NCBI GenBank assembly: GCA_005788175.1
Contig: SXYX01000014.1
Coordinates: 213,277 to 277,276 of the forward strand
DNA from: Acidobacteriota bacterium
Lineage (GTDB): Bacteria > Acidobacteriota > Holophagae > Holophagales > Holophagaceae
DNA length: 64,000 nt
Direction: 5' to 3'
Both the position numbers and the translations under genes were made by a program. Shown here piece after piece: positions 1-8,386 of the stretch. The notes under the pieces were generated by a model. That model made no database searches, was not told where the DNA came from, and worked only from the letters and a program-made list of their open reading frames with translations. How positions within the stretch are numbered: the first letter of the stretch is position 1; the number at the start of each line of letters is the position of its first letter.

Positions 1-227
1 ATAAGAATCATTTTTGAATTAGGGTCTTCGCCGCACGAACAATCAATGACTGCTAAATTGAGATTGATACCAATTTGAGGAGCGGCAATACCCACTCCAT
101 CTTCATCAAGGGCCGTATCAAAGAGATCCTCAACTAATTGGTCTAATTCTTGGGTCCAAAGACCCACGTCGGCACTCTTGATTTTCAGTCTAGGATCACC
201 CCAATGGATGACCTTGCGAACAGACAT
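1..227 (-). CDS. def: Peptide deformylase, N-terminal part (3' end beyond the window)
   Basis: Reading leftward from an ATG at 225-227, the translation starts MSVRKVIHWGDPRLK and contains GVGIAAPQIG, which is deformylase motif I (GxGxAAPQ) with its conserved glutamine. The enzyme removes the formyl group from the N-terminal methionine of nascent proteins, using a metal held by a later Cys and a HExxH motif. Both of those lie outside the window. About 75 residues are visible, so the gene is cut by the window edge, not broken. It is divergent from the PpiD-like gene, and the 72-bp gap between them must hold both promoters. The family call is firm from motif I and the typical N-terminal GDPRL segment. 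Confidence 0.9.
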   Translation of the reverse strand, partial: MSVRKVIHWGDPRLKIKSADVGLWTQELDQLVEDLFDTALDEDGVGIAAPQIGINLNLAVIDCSCGEDPNSKMIL

Positions 228-299
228 AATGACCTCAATTTCTATTATAGAATGCGGGTATTTAGTTGGTAATCTAAGAGTTCGGAGAATTGAGGACTC

Positions 300-2249
300 A
301 TGCTACGTAAATTCAGAAATGCTGTCAAATCTAACCGAACTCCTGTGGCCACTATTATGATTGTGCTAACCCTGGGGCTGCTTGCTTATTTGGTCCCCTC
401 GGGTAATGCCGGCGTCACTCCAGAGACAGTTTTTGGACGTGTCTATGGTCGAGAAGTGAAGCAAGCGGATATTAACCAAGCTTTGACGGATTTAATGCAG
501 CGGTTTGGTGGAAATGAGGATCAACAAGCTCAGTTACTACCTCTATTAAAACCCCAGGCGATCCAAACAGTGATACAAGACAAGGCCATAGAAGAACTGT
601 GCGAGCGTGAAGGGGTCAAAGTCAGCGATCTTGAAATCAAAAACACCCTTGAATTAATTTTAAAATCACAGGCTAAACAGCAACCTGAATTGCTTGGTCT
701 TTTTGATACTACAGGTCGTTTACGCAGTATGGATGATCTCGTAAAAACCTATCAAGAACCTGTTAGGAATTTTATTAATACAGTGGAGCGTGTTGCTCGT
801 AAAGAAGCCGTGCGCCAAAAGCTTTTCCAAATCTACGCCCTCAAGGCACCCGTATCGCCTGAACGTCTTGCCCTAGAGCATCGTTTAAAAAGCGAAAAGA
901 TATCCCTACAGTCCATCGCGGTGACACCCTCCATTCAAGATATTGGAGATCCCGGAGATGGGCCCCTGGGTATTTATCTCAAAGCGGAAGGCTCCTTCTT
1001 TAAACAGGGCTTACGTCGCACAATCCAAGTCGTCGTCGTTACAAGAGACATGGTTGGTGACTTAAAGATCGATGAGGCCGCTCTTAAAAGTGCCTATGAA
1101 AGCCAAAAGGCTTCTTTTGTAAAGTCTCCTGAAATAAAAGGCCGTCATATTCTTTTTGACGCTATCACTCCAGAGCAATTAGTTGAGGCCAATAAGAAAG
1201 CTATGGAAGTACGCGCACAACTTATCAAAGGTGAAAGCTTCGAGGCGTTAGCCACAAAGTTTAATAGCCCCCAAGCAGCGGGGCCCGGCGGTGATCTCGG
1301 CTGGTTTGATCGTTCTCGTATGGTGAAAGAATTTGCTGATGCTGCGTTTAATCTCAAGGTGGGAGAAATCAGTCAGCCTGTTAAAACTCAATATGGTATC
1401 CATCTCATACGTATTGATAATCAACGAGCCGAACGGGTAACCCCTTTTGATGAAGTCAAAAATCGATTGCAAAACGATTTAACTGAAGAACGCTACGCTC
1501 AGAAAGCCAAAGAGAGATTGGAGCTTTTACGTAAGAAAGCGAATCAGGGAGATCTTGAAGCAACAGCTAAATCTCTGGGGCTTAAGGCTGTGCGTAGCCA
1601 ACCTTTTGAAGCAATGGACAGCCCGAGTATCGAAGGTGTTTTCAATGTAGGTGATTTAGGGACGCGCGTTTTTTCTAAAAAGGTGGGTGAAGTATCTACC
1701 CCTGAATTAATCGGTTCTTCTTATATGGTTTATCGTATTGAAAAAGAATTTGAACCCAGTGTTCCCCCTTTGAGTGAAATCCGCGCAAAGGTTCTTTTGG
1801 CGTGGCGCCAGGAGCAAGCTGCAAAAGCAACTCAGATTCAAATGCAAACCCTGCTGCAGTCAGGAAATTTCAAGGCCCTCAGGGTCCTTGGCTCCATCAC
1901 TGAAACTAAAGCGGTTACGATCGTATCGAAGCAAGAATGGGTTTCGCAGCCTTTGATTCGCCAAGCCCTTCTTCAAATGCCCCTCAACAAGCCCACGCCT
2001 ATTATTCTTCAGGAAGATGGATCCCTTTGGTGCGGTCAAATAAGTCAACGTGAAACGCCAAAGCCTCTCACGATAGAATCCCGATTAGATCTGATTAACG
2101 AAATTCAAAACCGTGAAGCCGGCCAAATGCTTCAATATGAGGTTCAAAGACTCATTGAGGTTGGCAAGTCACGTTCGGGGCTTCGATCGCTTTGGGGTAT
2201 GTGGGATGGTATTTGGATCGATGAGAAAGCCTTGGGGATTACAAAGTAA
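300..2249 (+). CDS. PpiD/SurA-type membrane-anchored peptidyl-prolyl isomerase
   Basis: This 649-residue periplasmic folding factor has a short basic N-terminus and one membrane anchor (about residues 17-34, [18 protein letters not shown]). A SurA_N-like helical region follows at about 40-190. One parvulin domain lies at about 276-375, with the typical GRHILF, GGDLGWF and YGIHLIRI blocks. This is the PpiD architecture: single anchor, central parvulin, long C-terminal region. The ATG at 300 is preceded by GGAG and GAGG stretches. The gene is divergent from def and its last 11 bases overlap the convergent serS end. It probably helps outer-membrane proteins fold, which fits the many barrel proteins nearby. 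Whether the parvulin domain is catalytically active cannot be told from the sequence. Confidence 0.85.
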   Translation: MLRKFRNAVKSNRTPVATIMIVLTLGLLAYLVPSGNAGVTPETVFGRVYGREVKQADINQALTDLMQRFGGNEDQQAQLLPLLKPQAIQTVIQDKAIEELCEREGVKVSDLEIKNTLELILKSQAKQQPELLGLFDTTGRLRSMDDLVKTYQEPVRNFINTVERVARKEAVRQKLFQIYALKAPVSPERLALEHRLKSEKISLQSIAVTPSIQDIGDPGDGPLGIYLKAEGSFFKQGLRRTIQVVVVTRDMVGDLKIDEAALKSAYESQKASFVKSPEIKGRHILFDAITPEQLVEANKKAMEVRAQLIKGESFEALATKFNSPQAAGPGGDLGWFDRSRMVKEFADAAFNLKVGEISQPVKTQYGIHLIRIDNQRAERVTPFDEVKNRLQNDLTEERYAQKAKERLELLRKKANQGDLEATAKSLGLKAVRSQPFEAMDSPSIEGVFNVGDLGTRVFSKKVGEVSTPELIGSSYMVYRIEKEFEPSVPPLSEIRAKVLLAWRQEQAAKATQIQMQTLLQSGNFKALRVLGSITETKAVTIVSKQEWVSQPLIRQALLQMPLNKPTPIILQEDGSLWCGQISQRETPKPLTIESRLDLINEIQNREAGQMLQYEVQRLIEVGKSRSGLRSLWGMWDGIWIDEKALGITK

Positions 2250-3516
2250 TTCGCTCTAAACCACCCATATAAGGCACGAGGGCTTTAGGTAGAACAATGC
2301 TGCCATCAGCTTGTTGACCATTCTCAATAATAGCGACCCAAGTTCGACCAATAGCCAAGGCCGAACCATTCAAAGTATGCAAGTGACGATTCCCTCCTTT
2401 GGGGGGGCTGGTTCGATACTTAAGCCCTATTCGACGAGCTTGGAAGGTTCCAAACCAAGAGCAACTGCTTATTTCACGGTAGGTCTGCTGTGAAGGCAAC
2501 CAGACCTCAAGATCATACGTTTTGTGGCTACTGAATCCCATATCGCCCGTGCATAACAACATCCGTCGATAAGGCAGCTCCAACATTTCTAATATATTTT
2601 CCGCATTCTCAGTTAAACGCTCTAGTTCCTGCGGGGCATCCTCTTCTCGGGTAAAACTGACTAATTCCACCTTATGGAATTGATGTTGACGGATAATACC
2701 CTTAGTATCCTTGCCGTAGCTTCCGGCCTCACTGCGAAAACAGGGTGTCAAGGCACAATGTCGAACAGGGAGTTCTGTTTCTTTGAGGATTTCATCTCGA
2801 TAAAGGTTTGTGATCGGAACTTCAGCGGTAGGAATAAGATATAAGTGGCTCTCGCCGTGAGGAACCTTAAATAAATCATTCTCAAATTTAGGGAGTTGGC
2901 CCGTTCCATACATGGATTCCGGATTAACCAAGTAGGGGGGGATGACTTCTGAATAGCCATGCTTCAAATGAATATCAAGCATAAAAGCCCCTAAGGCACG
3001 CTCGAGTTGGGCGCCGGCGCCCTTGAGGACGGCAAAACGTGACCCCGTAATTTTAGTAGCCCTCTCGAGATCTAAAATACCTAAATGGACTCCAAGATCG
3101 ATGTGATCCTGGGGATGGTCTAAAACACGTGGGGTTCCCCAGGTTTTGATCTCCTGATTATTCCCGGATGTCTGGCCTAGGGGCACAGAGACGTGAGGTA
3201 CGTTCGGTATGAGTGAAAGAAAAGATTCCCACTCAGATTCAATATCTCGCATTACCTTTTCGCATTGGGCCAGATTTTCAGAGGAAGCTTTTTGTTTTTC
3301 GAGGAGATCGGAGGTATTCTCTTGAGCTTGTTTTCTAGAACGAATTTGATCTGTGATTTTATTTCGATCGGCCTTAAGCCCTTCAAGATCCTGAATAGCC
3401 TTTCTGCGGGCTATTTCCAATGCGCTCCAAGCTGAGCGATCGAATTCAAAATAACGGTCTCGAAGACGCTGAATGGTTATATCTAACTGGTCTCTAAATA
3501 CGTGAGGATCGAGCAT
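2239..3516 (-). CDS. serS: Seryl-tRNA synthetase
   Basis: Class II aminoacyl-tRNA synthetase that charges tRNA-Ser. Its 425 residues are the usual length. The N-terminal 110 residues form the antiparallel coiled-coil arm that grips the tRNA (heptad-rich, [17 protein letters not shown]). The catalytic core carries [39 protein letters not shown] (motif 2), [10 protein letters not shown] and the motif 3 block [20 protein letters not shown]. The start ATG at 3514-3516 gives [10 protein letters not shown], typical for the family. The 3' end overlaps the ppiD-like 3' end by 11 bases on the opposite strand. A strong palindromic terminator lies just upstream, so the gene is transcribed separately from the outer-membrane operon to its right. 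Confidence 0.97.
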   Translation of the reverse strand: MLDPHVFRDQLDITIQRLRDRYFEFDRSAWSALEIARRKAIQDLEGLKADRNKITDQIRSRKQAQENTSDLLEKQKASSENLAQCEKVMRDIESEWESFLSLIPNVPHVSVPLGQTSGNNQEIKTWGTPRVLDHPQDHIDLGVHLGILDLERATKITGSRFAVLKGAGAQLERALGAFMLDIHLKHGYSEVIPPYLVNPESMYGTGQLPKFENDLFKVPHGESHLYLIPTAEVPITNLYRDEILKETELPVRHCALTPCFRSEAGSYGKDTKGIIRQHQFHKVELVSFTREEDAPQELERLTENAENILEMLELPYRRMLLCTGDMGFSSHKTYDLEVWLPSQQTYREISSCSWFGTFQARRIGLKYRTSPPKGGNRHLHTLNGSALAIGRTWVAIIENGQQADGSIVLPKALVPYMGGLERITL

Positions 3517-3574
3517 ATGATAAGTTTACTTGGAGGTCGAAAGAGGTCCGCATCTTTCCGCACCAGAACATACT

Positions 3575-3601
3575 AAAAAGGGCCCTTAAAGGGCCCTTTT
3601 T
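3575..3601. terminator. Palindromic rho-independent terminator
   Basis: A-run, GGGCCC, short TTAAA loop, GGGCCC, T-run. It is nearly symmetrical, so it can act on both strands. On the minus strand it follows the stop of the small barrel-protein gene (3620) and closes the 8102-to-3620 outer-membrane operon. It separates that operon from serS. Confidence 0.85.
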
Positions 3602-3619
3602 AGTCACCTTCAATGAAGG

Positions 3620-4207
3620 TTAATGAAAGCGGTAAACAGCGCCCACAGTAATCCATGAGGGGTTAAAGACTTTATTCATTTCGGTCTGTGTGAAATTAAC
3701 ACTGACAGACCATTGTGAAGTAATAGGTCGCTCAATACCAACGCGGAATCCCCATTTTATATCATTTCCAACCGTGTTATTACCACCATTTGGATTGGTG
3801 GCCGTTGTGCTCACAGCAGTTGTGTTATTAAAGAGGTAATTTGTGTTAGTAAGTGTATTTTGTTTCCAAGCTGTGCCAAGAATTCCGGCGTAAACATAGT
3901 TACCACGCCATTCTTGGTATAGCTCGAATCCACCTTGAAAACTAGGTCGTGACACGTTGTCAAATCCCGTACCCTTTTGTCCTTTGATACCAAACAAGGT
4001 TGCATGGAATCGAAGATCTAAACCAGCCATCACCGGCTTATGTAGATTGACGCCAACACCGTAGCCAGCAATGTTATTACCTGAGACAACTTTATTAAGG
4101 TCGCCATTGGCAATGATTCCATTGAAGGACATAGAAAAGGGCGTTGGTGTTTGTGCCATCAAGGGTATGGCTAGCAAAACCAGTGAAGATAATTTTTTTA
4201 AGTTCAT
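3620..4207 (-). CDS. Small outer-membrane beta-barrel protein, unknown function
   Basis: 195 residues with a Sec signal peptide (MNLKKLSSLVLLAIPLMAQ, probable cleavage after MAQ). The mature part alternates polar and hydrophobic residues as in beta strands, and it ends in an aromatic strand (WITVGAVYRFH). It looks like an OmpW/OmpX-class 8-strand porin-like protein, but no specific family is recognised. It is the last gene of a three-gene leftward operon behind the TonB receptor (34-bp gap). Its leader carries TATTTGGAGT before the ATG, the same block as before the receptor gene. A role as an accessory to the receptor is inference. Confidence 0.75.
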   Translation of the reverse strand: MNLKKLSSLVLLAIPLMAQTPTPFSMSFNGIIANGDLNKVVSGNNIAGYGVGVNLHKPVMAGLDLRFHATLFGIKGQKGTGFDNVSRPSFQGGFELYQEWRGNYVYAGILGTAWKQNTLTNTNYLFNNTTAVSTTATNPNGGNNTVGNDIKWGFRVGIERPITSQWSVSVNFTQTEMNKVFNPSWITVGAVYRFH

Positions 4208-4240
4208 TTTATAACTCCAAATAAGTTTTTTGTTAACCGA

Positions 4241-7200
4241 TTACCACTTGAAACCAGCGGAGATCCGAACGCTTCGGCCACCACCAAAAGTACCAGCAGA
4301 TGTTGTACCCCAACCTAAGGGTGTTCCCAAAGGAATAAGTGAGGGGTTAACGCCTGCAGCTCGGAAGGAGGATACAGCAGGTACAAGGGCTGCAGTTCCA
4401 GTCGAACCTGCAATACCTAAGGTTGAATAACTGCTGTTCTGCCAGTGATTGAAGAGTCCAAACACGTTGACTTCAGTAAAGAATCGAACTCGTTCAACTA
4501 AGGGATATTCCAAGCCTAATTTGAAGTCGAAGGAGTAGAGATCATTGAAGCGTCCTATTCCACGGCCACCATAAAACTGCGTATATGTATTAGGATACAA
4601 GGTTGAAATCGTTGAACCTAAAGCTGCGGCTCTTACACGACCATTAAAATACTGTGTACGGGTCAAACTGTAGATACCGCCACCAGTGTAATTGAATGTA
4701 AGGGCAGCATTGAGCGCGGCACCCTGTGCTGACCTATTGGTATAGGTTAGTGCTAGCAAGGCACGATGACGCTGTTCGCCTGGAAGGTATCCATAGGGAG
4801 CATAGGCATCTCGTGAAGTGCCATTGAGTGCATGGAGATCCTCGTAGAAACCAATAGGCTCACTTTGGACGGGAGGATTACCTCCTTCACCGCCAGTCGC
4901 ATTGCCCAAGAGTTGAGACATCGTCCAATTACCGCCAAAATTCCAATTGCGATCTAGGCGGGCATTGAATTCCATTTCAACGCTTGTGTAATCTCTTTTG
5001 ATGTCATTGTTAGTGCGCCATCGTTCCATAAGTACGGCTGATGTTAATGTCGTATTTGGAATCGTGAGGTTGATTTCATTACGAGATAAATTAAAAGTTT
5101 GTTCTCGTGAGAAGAAGTCGCCACTCTTACGCATGTTGTAAGTAATGTTGAGGAAAGAGCCGTCGTCCCAATTATGACGATAGCCTAGCGATGTTTCATC
5201 GCTATAAGGGGCTTTCGTGTTTGGATTAGTTGAACGATTCGCGGGTGAAGAGAAGAAGCCTAGGCCCGAAGCAAGGCCAATTTGCCAATTAGCGCGATTC
5301 ACCAATTGGGCGTAGGTAATATTAGCAAATTGATAAGCGGGTCCATATCCAATCTGTCCCCAGACAATTGCATTGGCGCCCGTACTTGAGGTTTGATTCA
5401 CATCGTTGAATTTCCACATTGTTGTGATGGGGTTGCCAGCACGAGTAAAGCGATTAGTGAATCCATCACCTAGCTTTTCAACAAAGCGAGCATAGCTTAC
5501 TGTAAAAAGATGCTTCTGATCGCCGTTTAAATCATATCGGTATTGAGCACGAGGGCTGAAGGCGTCCTGTGAAGTGACGGGGGAGCCCAGGGTGTCAGAA
5601 GCGGTTGATTTATCGTATCGAACACCAAGCATAACTTGATGATTTTTGTTAATGGTTAATAGATCATTAATGAAGTAAGAATCAAACGCGTTCTTGGCTG
5701 CTCCACGATCTGTTGAATAGTTGTACAGTTCAGCATCCCCATCCCATGTGCCGTTATCAACGACAAAAGTACCGTTAGCGTTATAACCAGCATTATAAAT
5801 AATAGAGCCGGTAGGTGATTGATCATTGGCGGCGGCGCGACTTTGTCGAAGCATTTCAAAGCCAACATCTATGCTGTGGCTACCGAACAATCCATCGTTG
5901 ATGAAATGATTCAAAACACCGTAGTAGGTTTTAATGATGCGCGAATCTCCACCATCGCTTTTATTGAAAATACCGTTGTGAGAAAAAGCGATCGAGAAAC
6001 CTGCGCCATAAGAGCTACCGATCACATCACCTAGTGTAGGATCTCCACCAGCTGATAAATTCTGATTTTTATTTCCGTAGCGTAACTCTAGAGTTGTTGC
6101 GGGACCAAGAATACCTCGATAAGCAAGCGTTTGGTATTCATTCAAGTTCGTTTGAGGAACCAAATTACGAGGGTCCATGGTGTTGGTATAGTTTCGATTT
6201 TGTTGATTATTAACCGCACGACTACCTGCGAATTCAAGGCTGTTATCTTGATTAATGGCATAGGTCAATTTCAAATCATAGAATTGACTTGCAGACACAG
6301 TGTTAAATTGTTGGCCAGCTGTGGGGAAAATATAGGCGGCGCCAGAAAGACCACCGGTGTATCCATAATAAGCGAATGCTGAGGTACTAAGTTGCGTACC
6401 CGTAGGGGTAAAGTATGTACCAGTGCCATAAGCAGCGGGAGATAAAATCGTTGAAGCTGTGAACCAAAGTTTATCTTTGATAATAGGTCCACCAATGAAG
6501 ACGGTGTATTCAACAGTTTGTAGATCAGTTCCTGGAGCAGGTCGGCCGGTAGAGGGGGCAAATCGTTGTCCCATGGGCGAAATAGATGACCAGGCAGTTC
6601 GACTAATATTGGCCCGTATTGTTCCCGATAAGGTATTGCTTCCAGATTTGGAGATGGCCTGGATAAGACCTCCGGAGAAACCGCCGTATTTGGCATTAAT
6701 TGGTGATTGAATTACTTGAATTTCCGCGATGGAATCATCCACGTAGTAAGAGTTACGTCCGTTGGTTCCACCGAAAACGTTGTCGGCGATATCCACACCA
6801 TTGAGAAGGAATCGTGTTCCGAAACCTTGTTGACCACGAATTGAGATTCGACCACCGTCGGTGAATCCACCGGCAGCAACTCCTGGAGATCTTAGAGCAG
6901 CATCAGACAATCCTCGAGTCGAACCAGGGAGAATATCAAATGTCTCAGAAGAGAAAGTCGTACTAGCTGAAGTGTTCGTCTTATCGACACTTTCTTTACT
7001 TCCACTCACTTCTACAGTTGCGCTACTGTCACTTGATTCCATCAACATATCTTGACGGGAGGTCACAGAGACGTTTACGGTTATGCCTGTGGCAGGAGCA
7101 CTAATGTATCCGTCTTTTCTAACGGTTATCGTGTACTGATTGCCAGGAGGCAGGAGAGGAGCGCGAAACTGACCTTGAGAGTCTGTGAGAAGAGTGCGCA

Positions 7201-7369
7201 CGCCTTGAAGAGTGGGGGCAGAAATACGGACTTCCGCACCTGTAACTGCACGACCTTGACGGTCTCTGACGGTTCCCGTGAGGGCTCCGGTGGCTTCTTG
7301 AGCAATCAAGACAGGGCCGGCTACCAATGCTAATGAAAGCATGGTTAAAGATGTTTTAAATCGGTTCAT
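4241..7369 (-). CDS. TonB-dependent receptor, Oar-like, with carboxypeptidase-regulatory-like domain
   Basis: 1042-residue outer-membrane receptor. A signal peptide (residues 1-23) is followed by a CarboxypepD_reg-like beta-sandwich (about 27-110, GALTGTVRDRQGRAVTGAEV), a plug domain (about 130-240, with RISIRGQQGFGTRFLLNGVD and SGGLIQAISKSGSN) and a long barrel region. It ends in GGGRSVRISAGFKW, with the terminal aromatic residue needed for barrel assembly. Proteins of this build are abundant in Acidobacteriota and are thought to import large or polymeric nutrients or to anchor surface proteins. The substrate cannot be inferred. A classic TonB box was not identified. It is the middle gene of the 8102-to-3620 operon, flanked by two small barrel proteins. 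Confidence 0.92.
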   Translation of the reverse strand: MNRFKTSLTMLSLALVAGPVLIAQEATGALTGTVRDRQGRAVTGAEVRISAPTLQGVRTLLTDSQGQFRAPLLPPGNQYTITVRKDGYISAPATGITVNVSVTSRQDMLMESSDSSATVEVSGSKESVDKTNTSASTTFSSETFDILPGSTRGLSDAALRSPGVAAGGFTDGGRISIRGQQGFGTRFLLNGVDIADNVFGGTNGRNSYYVDDSIAEIQVIQSPINAKYGGFSGGLIQAISKSGSNTLSGTIRANISRTAWSSISPMGQRFAPSTGRPAPGTDLQTVEYTVFIGGPIIKDKLWFTASTILSPAAYGTGTYFTPTGTQLSTSAFAYYGYTGGLSGAAYIFPTAGQQFNTVSASQFYDLKLTYAINQDNSLEFAGSRAVNNQQNRNYTNTMDPRNLVPQTNLNEYQTLAYRGILGPATTLELRYGNKNQNLSAGGDPTLGDVIGSSYGAGFSIAFSHNGIFNKSDGGDSRIIKTYYGVLNHFINDGLFGSHSIDVGFEMLRQSRAAANDQSPTGSIIYNAGYNANGTFVVDNGTWDGDAELYNYSTDRGAAKNAFDSYFINDLLTINKNHQVMLGVRYDKSTASDTLGSPVTSQDAFSPRAQYRYDLNGDQKHLFTVSYARFVEKLGDGFTNRFTRAGNPITTMWKFNDVNQTSSTGANAIVWGQIGYGPAYQFANITYAQLVNRANWQIGLASGLGFFSSPANRSTNPNTKAPYSDETSLGYRHNWDDGSFLNITYNMRKSGDFFSREQTFNLSRNEINLTIPNTTLTSAVLMERWRTNNDIKRDYTSVEMEFNARLDRNWNFGGNWTMSQLLGNATGGEGGNPPVQSEPIGFYEDLHALNGTSRDAYAPYGYLPGEQRHRALLALTYTNRSAQGAALNAALTFNYTGGGIYSLTRTQYFNGRVRAAALGSTISTLYPNTYTQFYGGRGIGRFNDLYSFDFKLGLEYPLVERVRFFTEVNVFGLFNHWQNSSYSTLGIAGSTGTAALVPAVSSFRAAGVNPSLIPLGTPLGWGTTSAGTFGGGRSVRISAGFKW

Positions 7370-7397
7370 TGTTTACTCCAAATAGTCGCGGGTGCGA

Positions 7398-8102
7398 TTA
7401 AAATTTAATTCCAAAACTGAGTTCAGTGATAAAGCCGGTTTTGCTTCCAGCGTTAGGAAATTTAACATTAGATTGAGTAACGTTTAATTCACCACTGTAG
7501 CGTTCATTAAAACGTTGGCCAATGCCAAAAGTAGGGTTTACCGTCATATTTTTATTAACTGATGAAGTTGCAATGGCACTTGAGCTTACAAGAGTGTATG
7601 TTGTCCCAGCAAGAGTCCATGTTTCAGTACTACCCGTGTCAGTTTCTTTAACGTTCCATGCTTGTGCGCGAATTCCAGCCTGCCAATACATACCAGGGCG
7701 CCCAAAATTATCGCGATATAAAAAATTGAGATCATAACCAAAAGATTCAGGCTTACGAATCCTGTTCGAATAGGTACCTGCGGGGGTTCCAGCAACTAGT
7801 GAAGTACCGGCTGTAGACAAGTGAGGAATGTTACTTACCTTCCACCACCGACCTGGATTAATACGATAGTTGATTCCCACAACCCACTTGTCTTTAGTGA
7901 ACTCAAAACCTGCAGCAAAAGTATTCAGAGCTTCGGCATCATTGAAACCCGTTTGGTTCGATAATGCACCGGATACATTTCCGGTATTCATTTTCACAGC
8001 TATATCCCAACCGGAATATAAACCAGAAGTTTGAGCTGACATTATGCCCGTGGTTAAAACAGACAAAGCAGTGGCTTTAAAAAATTGTGTGAAACGCATC
8101 AC
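7398..8102 (-). CDS. Outer-membrane beta-barrel protein, unknown function
   Basis: 234 residues with a signal peptide (about 1-23, MMRFTQFFKATALSVLTTGI, cut near MSAQ). A strand-rich mature region ends in GFITELSFGIKF, a typical terminal aromatic barrel strand. No named family is recognised; length suggests 8-10 strands. It is the first gene of the leftward outer-membrane operon, 28 bp ahead of the TonB receptor. The GGAGGA Shine-Dalgarno at 8109-8114 sits directly beside two short hairpins in the leader, so translation may be structure-controlled. The upstream region also holds two near-identical palindromes that could be operators. Confidence 0.75.
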   Translation of the reverse strand: MMRFTQFFKATALSVLTTGIMSAQTSGLYSGWDIAVKMNTGNVSGALSNQTGFNDAEALNTFAAGFEFTKDKWVVGINYRINPGRWWKVSNIPHLSTAGTSLVAGTPAGTYSNRIRKPESFGYDLNFLYRDNFGRPGMYWQAGIRAQAWNVKETDTGSTETWTLAGTTYTLVSSSAIATSSVNKNMTVNPTFGIGQRFNERYSGELNVTQSNVKFPNAGSKTGFITELSFGIKF

Positions 8103-8114
8103 GTGGTGTCCTCC

Positions 8115-8156
8115 GCGACCGAAATAGTCGCAAAATATACGAGAAAAGATTCTCGT
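8115..8156 (-). promoter_or_regulatory. Two consecutive hairpins in the leader of the barrel-protein gene
   Basis: In minus-strand RNA order there is a 7-bp stem ACGAGAA/TTCTCGT with a 4-base loop (8139-8156). Nine bases later comes a 5-bp stem GCGAC/GTCGC with a 7-base loop (8115-8131). The second stem abuts the GGAGG ribosome-binding site of the 8102 start. It could be an RNA thermometer or ligand-responsive leader, or only transcript stabilisation. No known riboswitch class was recognised. Confidence 0.4.
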
Positions 8157-8185
8157 GTGGGTTTATAAGCGAAAGGGAAAGATCC

Positions 8186-8215
8186 AAAAAGACTTGGCCA
8201 AAGCCTAGTCTTTTT
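8186..8215 (-). terminator. Rho-independent terminator between the CarH-like regulator and the outer-membrane operon
   Basis: In minus-strand RNA: A5, GACT, one A-A mismatch, GGC, loop TTTG, GCC, then AGTC followed by T5. The gene upstream on that strand is the CarH-like regulator (stop at 8384), so the simple reading is that this ends the regulator transcript. If a promoter lies at the palindromes 8301-8386, it would instead act as an attenuator ahead of the outer-membrane operon. Confidence 0.65.
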
Positions 8216-8229
8216 AAGCATAGGAAAAC

Positions 8230-8250
8230 TTTAAGCCATTTCGGCTTAAA
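8230..8250 (-). promoter_or_regulatory. Perfect 8-bp hairpin upstream of the terminator
   Basis: TTTAAGCC, a 5-base spacer and GGCTTAAA form a perfect inverted repeat. No T-run follows on either strand, so it is not a terminator by itself. It lies 14 bases upstream of the terminator hairpin on the minus strand and could pair with neither or compete with it. Function unknown. Confidence 0.35.
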
Positions 8251-8300
8251 TGTCTTGAACAAATTCACCAAAAAGTTTCAAATTATTTTCAAACACTTAC

Positions 8301-8323
8301 AAGTATAAATATTTCAATACTTA
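8301..8323. repeat. Palindrome copy 1 (AAGTAT-N11-ATACTT class)
   Basis: The 23-base element AAGTATAAA...AATACTTA has 6-base inverted arms. It matches the element at 8364-8386 at 20 of 23 positions, including both arms. The duplication of a whole palindrome, not just arms, suggests a protein-binding site such as a regulator operator. Confidence 0.55.
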
Positions 8324-8363
8324 AAGGTTACTTTCCTATGAATAATCTTTTGTTAGGGAAACT

Positions 8364-8386
8364 AAGTATAAAGATATTAATACTTA
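8364..8386. repeat. Palindrome copy 2, overlapping the stop codon of the CarH-like gene
   Basis: Same 23-base palindrome class as 8301-8323, 63 bp away (about six helical turns). It overlaps a further perfect 8-bp inverted repeat AAGATATT/AATATCTT at 8371-8394 and the stop codon of the regulator gene. Candidate operator. Confidence 0.55.

Noticed and set aside
2041-2060. parS-like GTGAAACG half-site in the ppiD-like gene
   Set aside because: Only one half matches and it lies in coding sequence, so chance is the better explanation.
6271-6696. Long open frame opposite the 1042-aa TonB receptor
   Set aside because: It lies wholly antisense to a gene with strong domain support; no ribosome-binding site or recognisable domain.
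8103-8280. Cyclic-di-GMP or cobalamin riboswitch in the barrel-protein leader
   Set aside because: No GEMM or B12-box consensus could be recognised; only simple hairpins.
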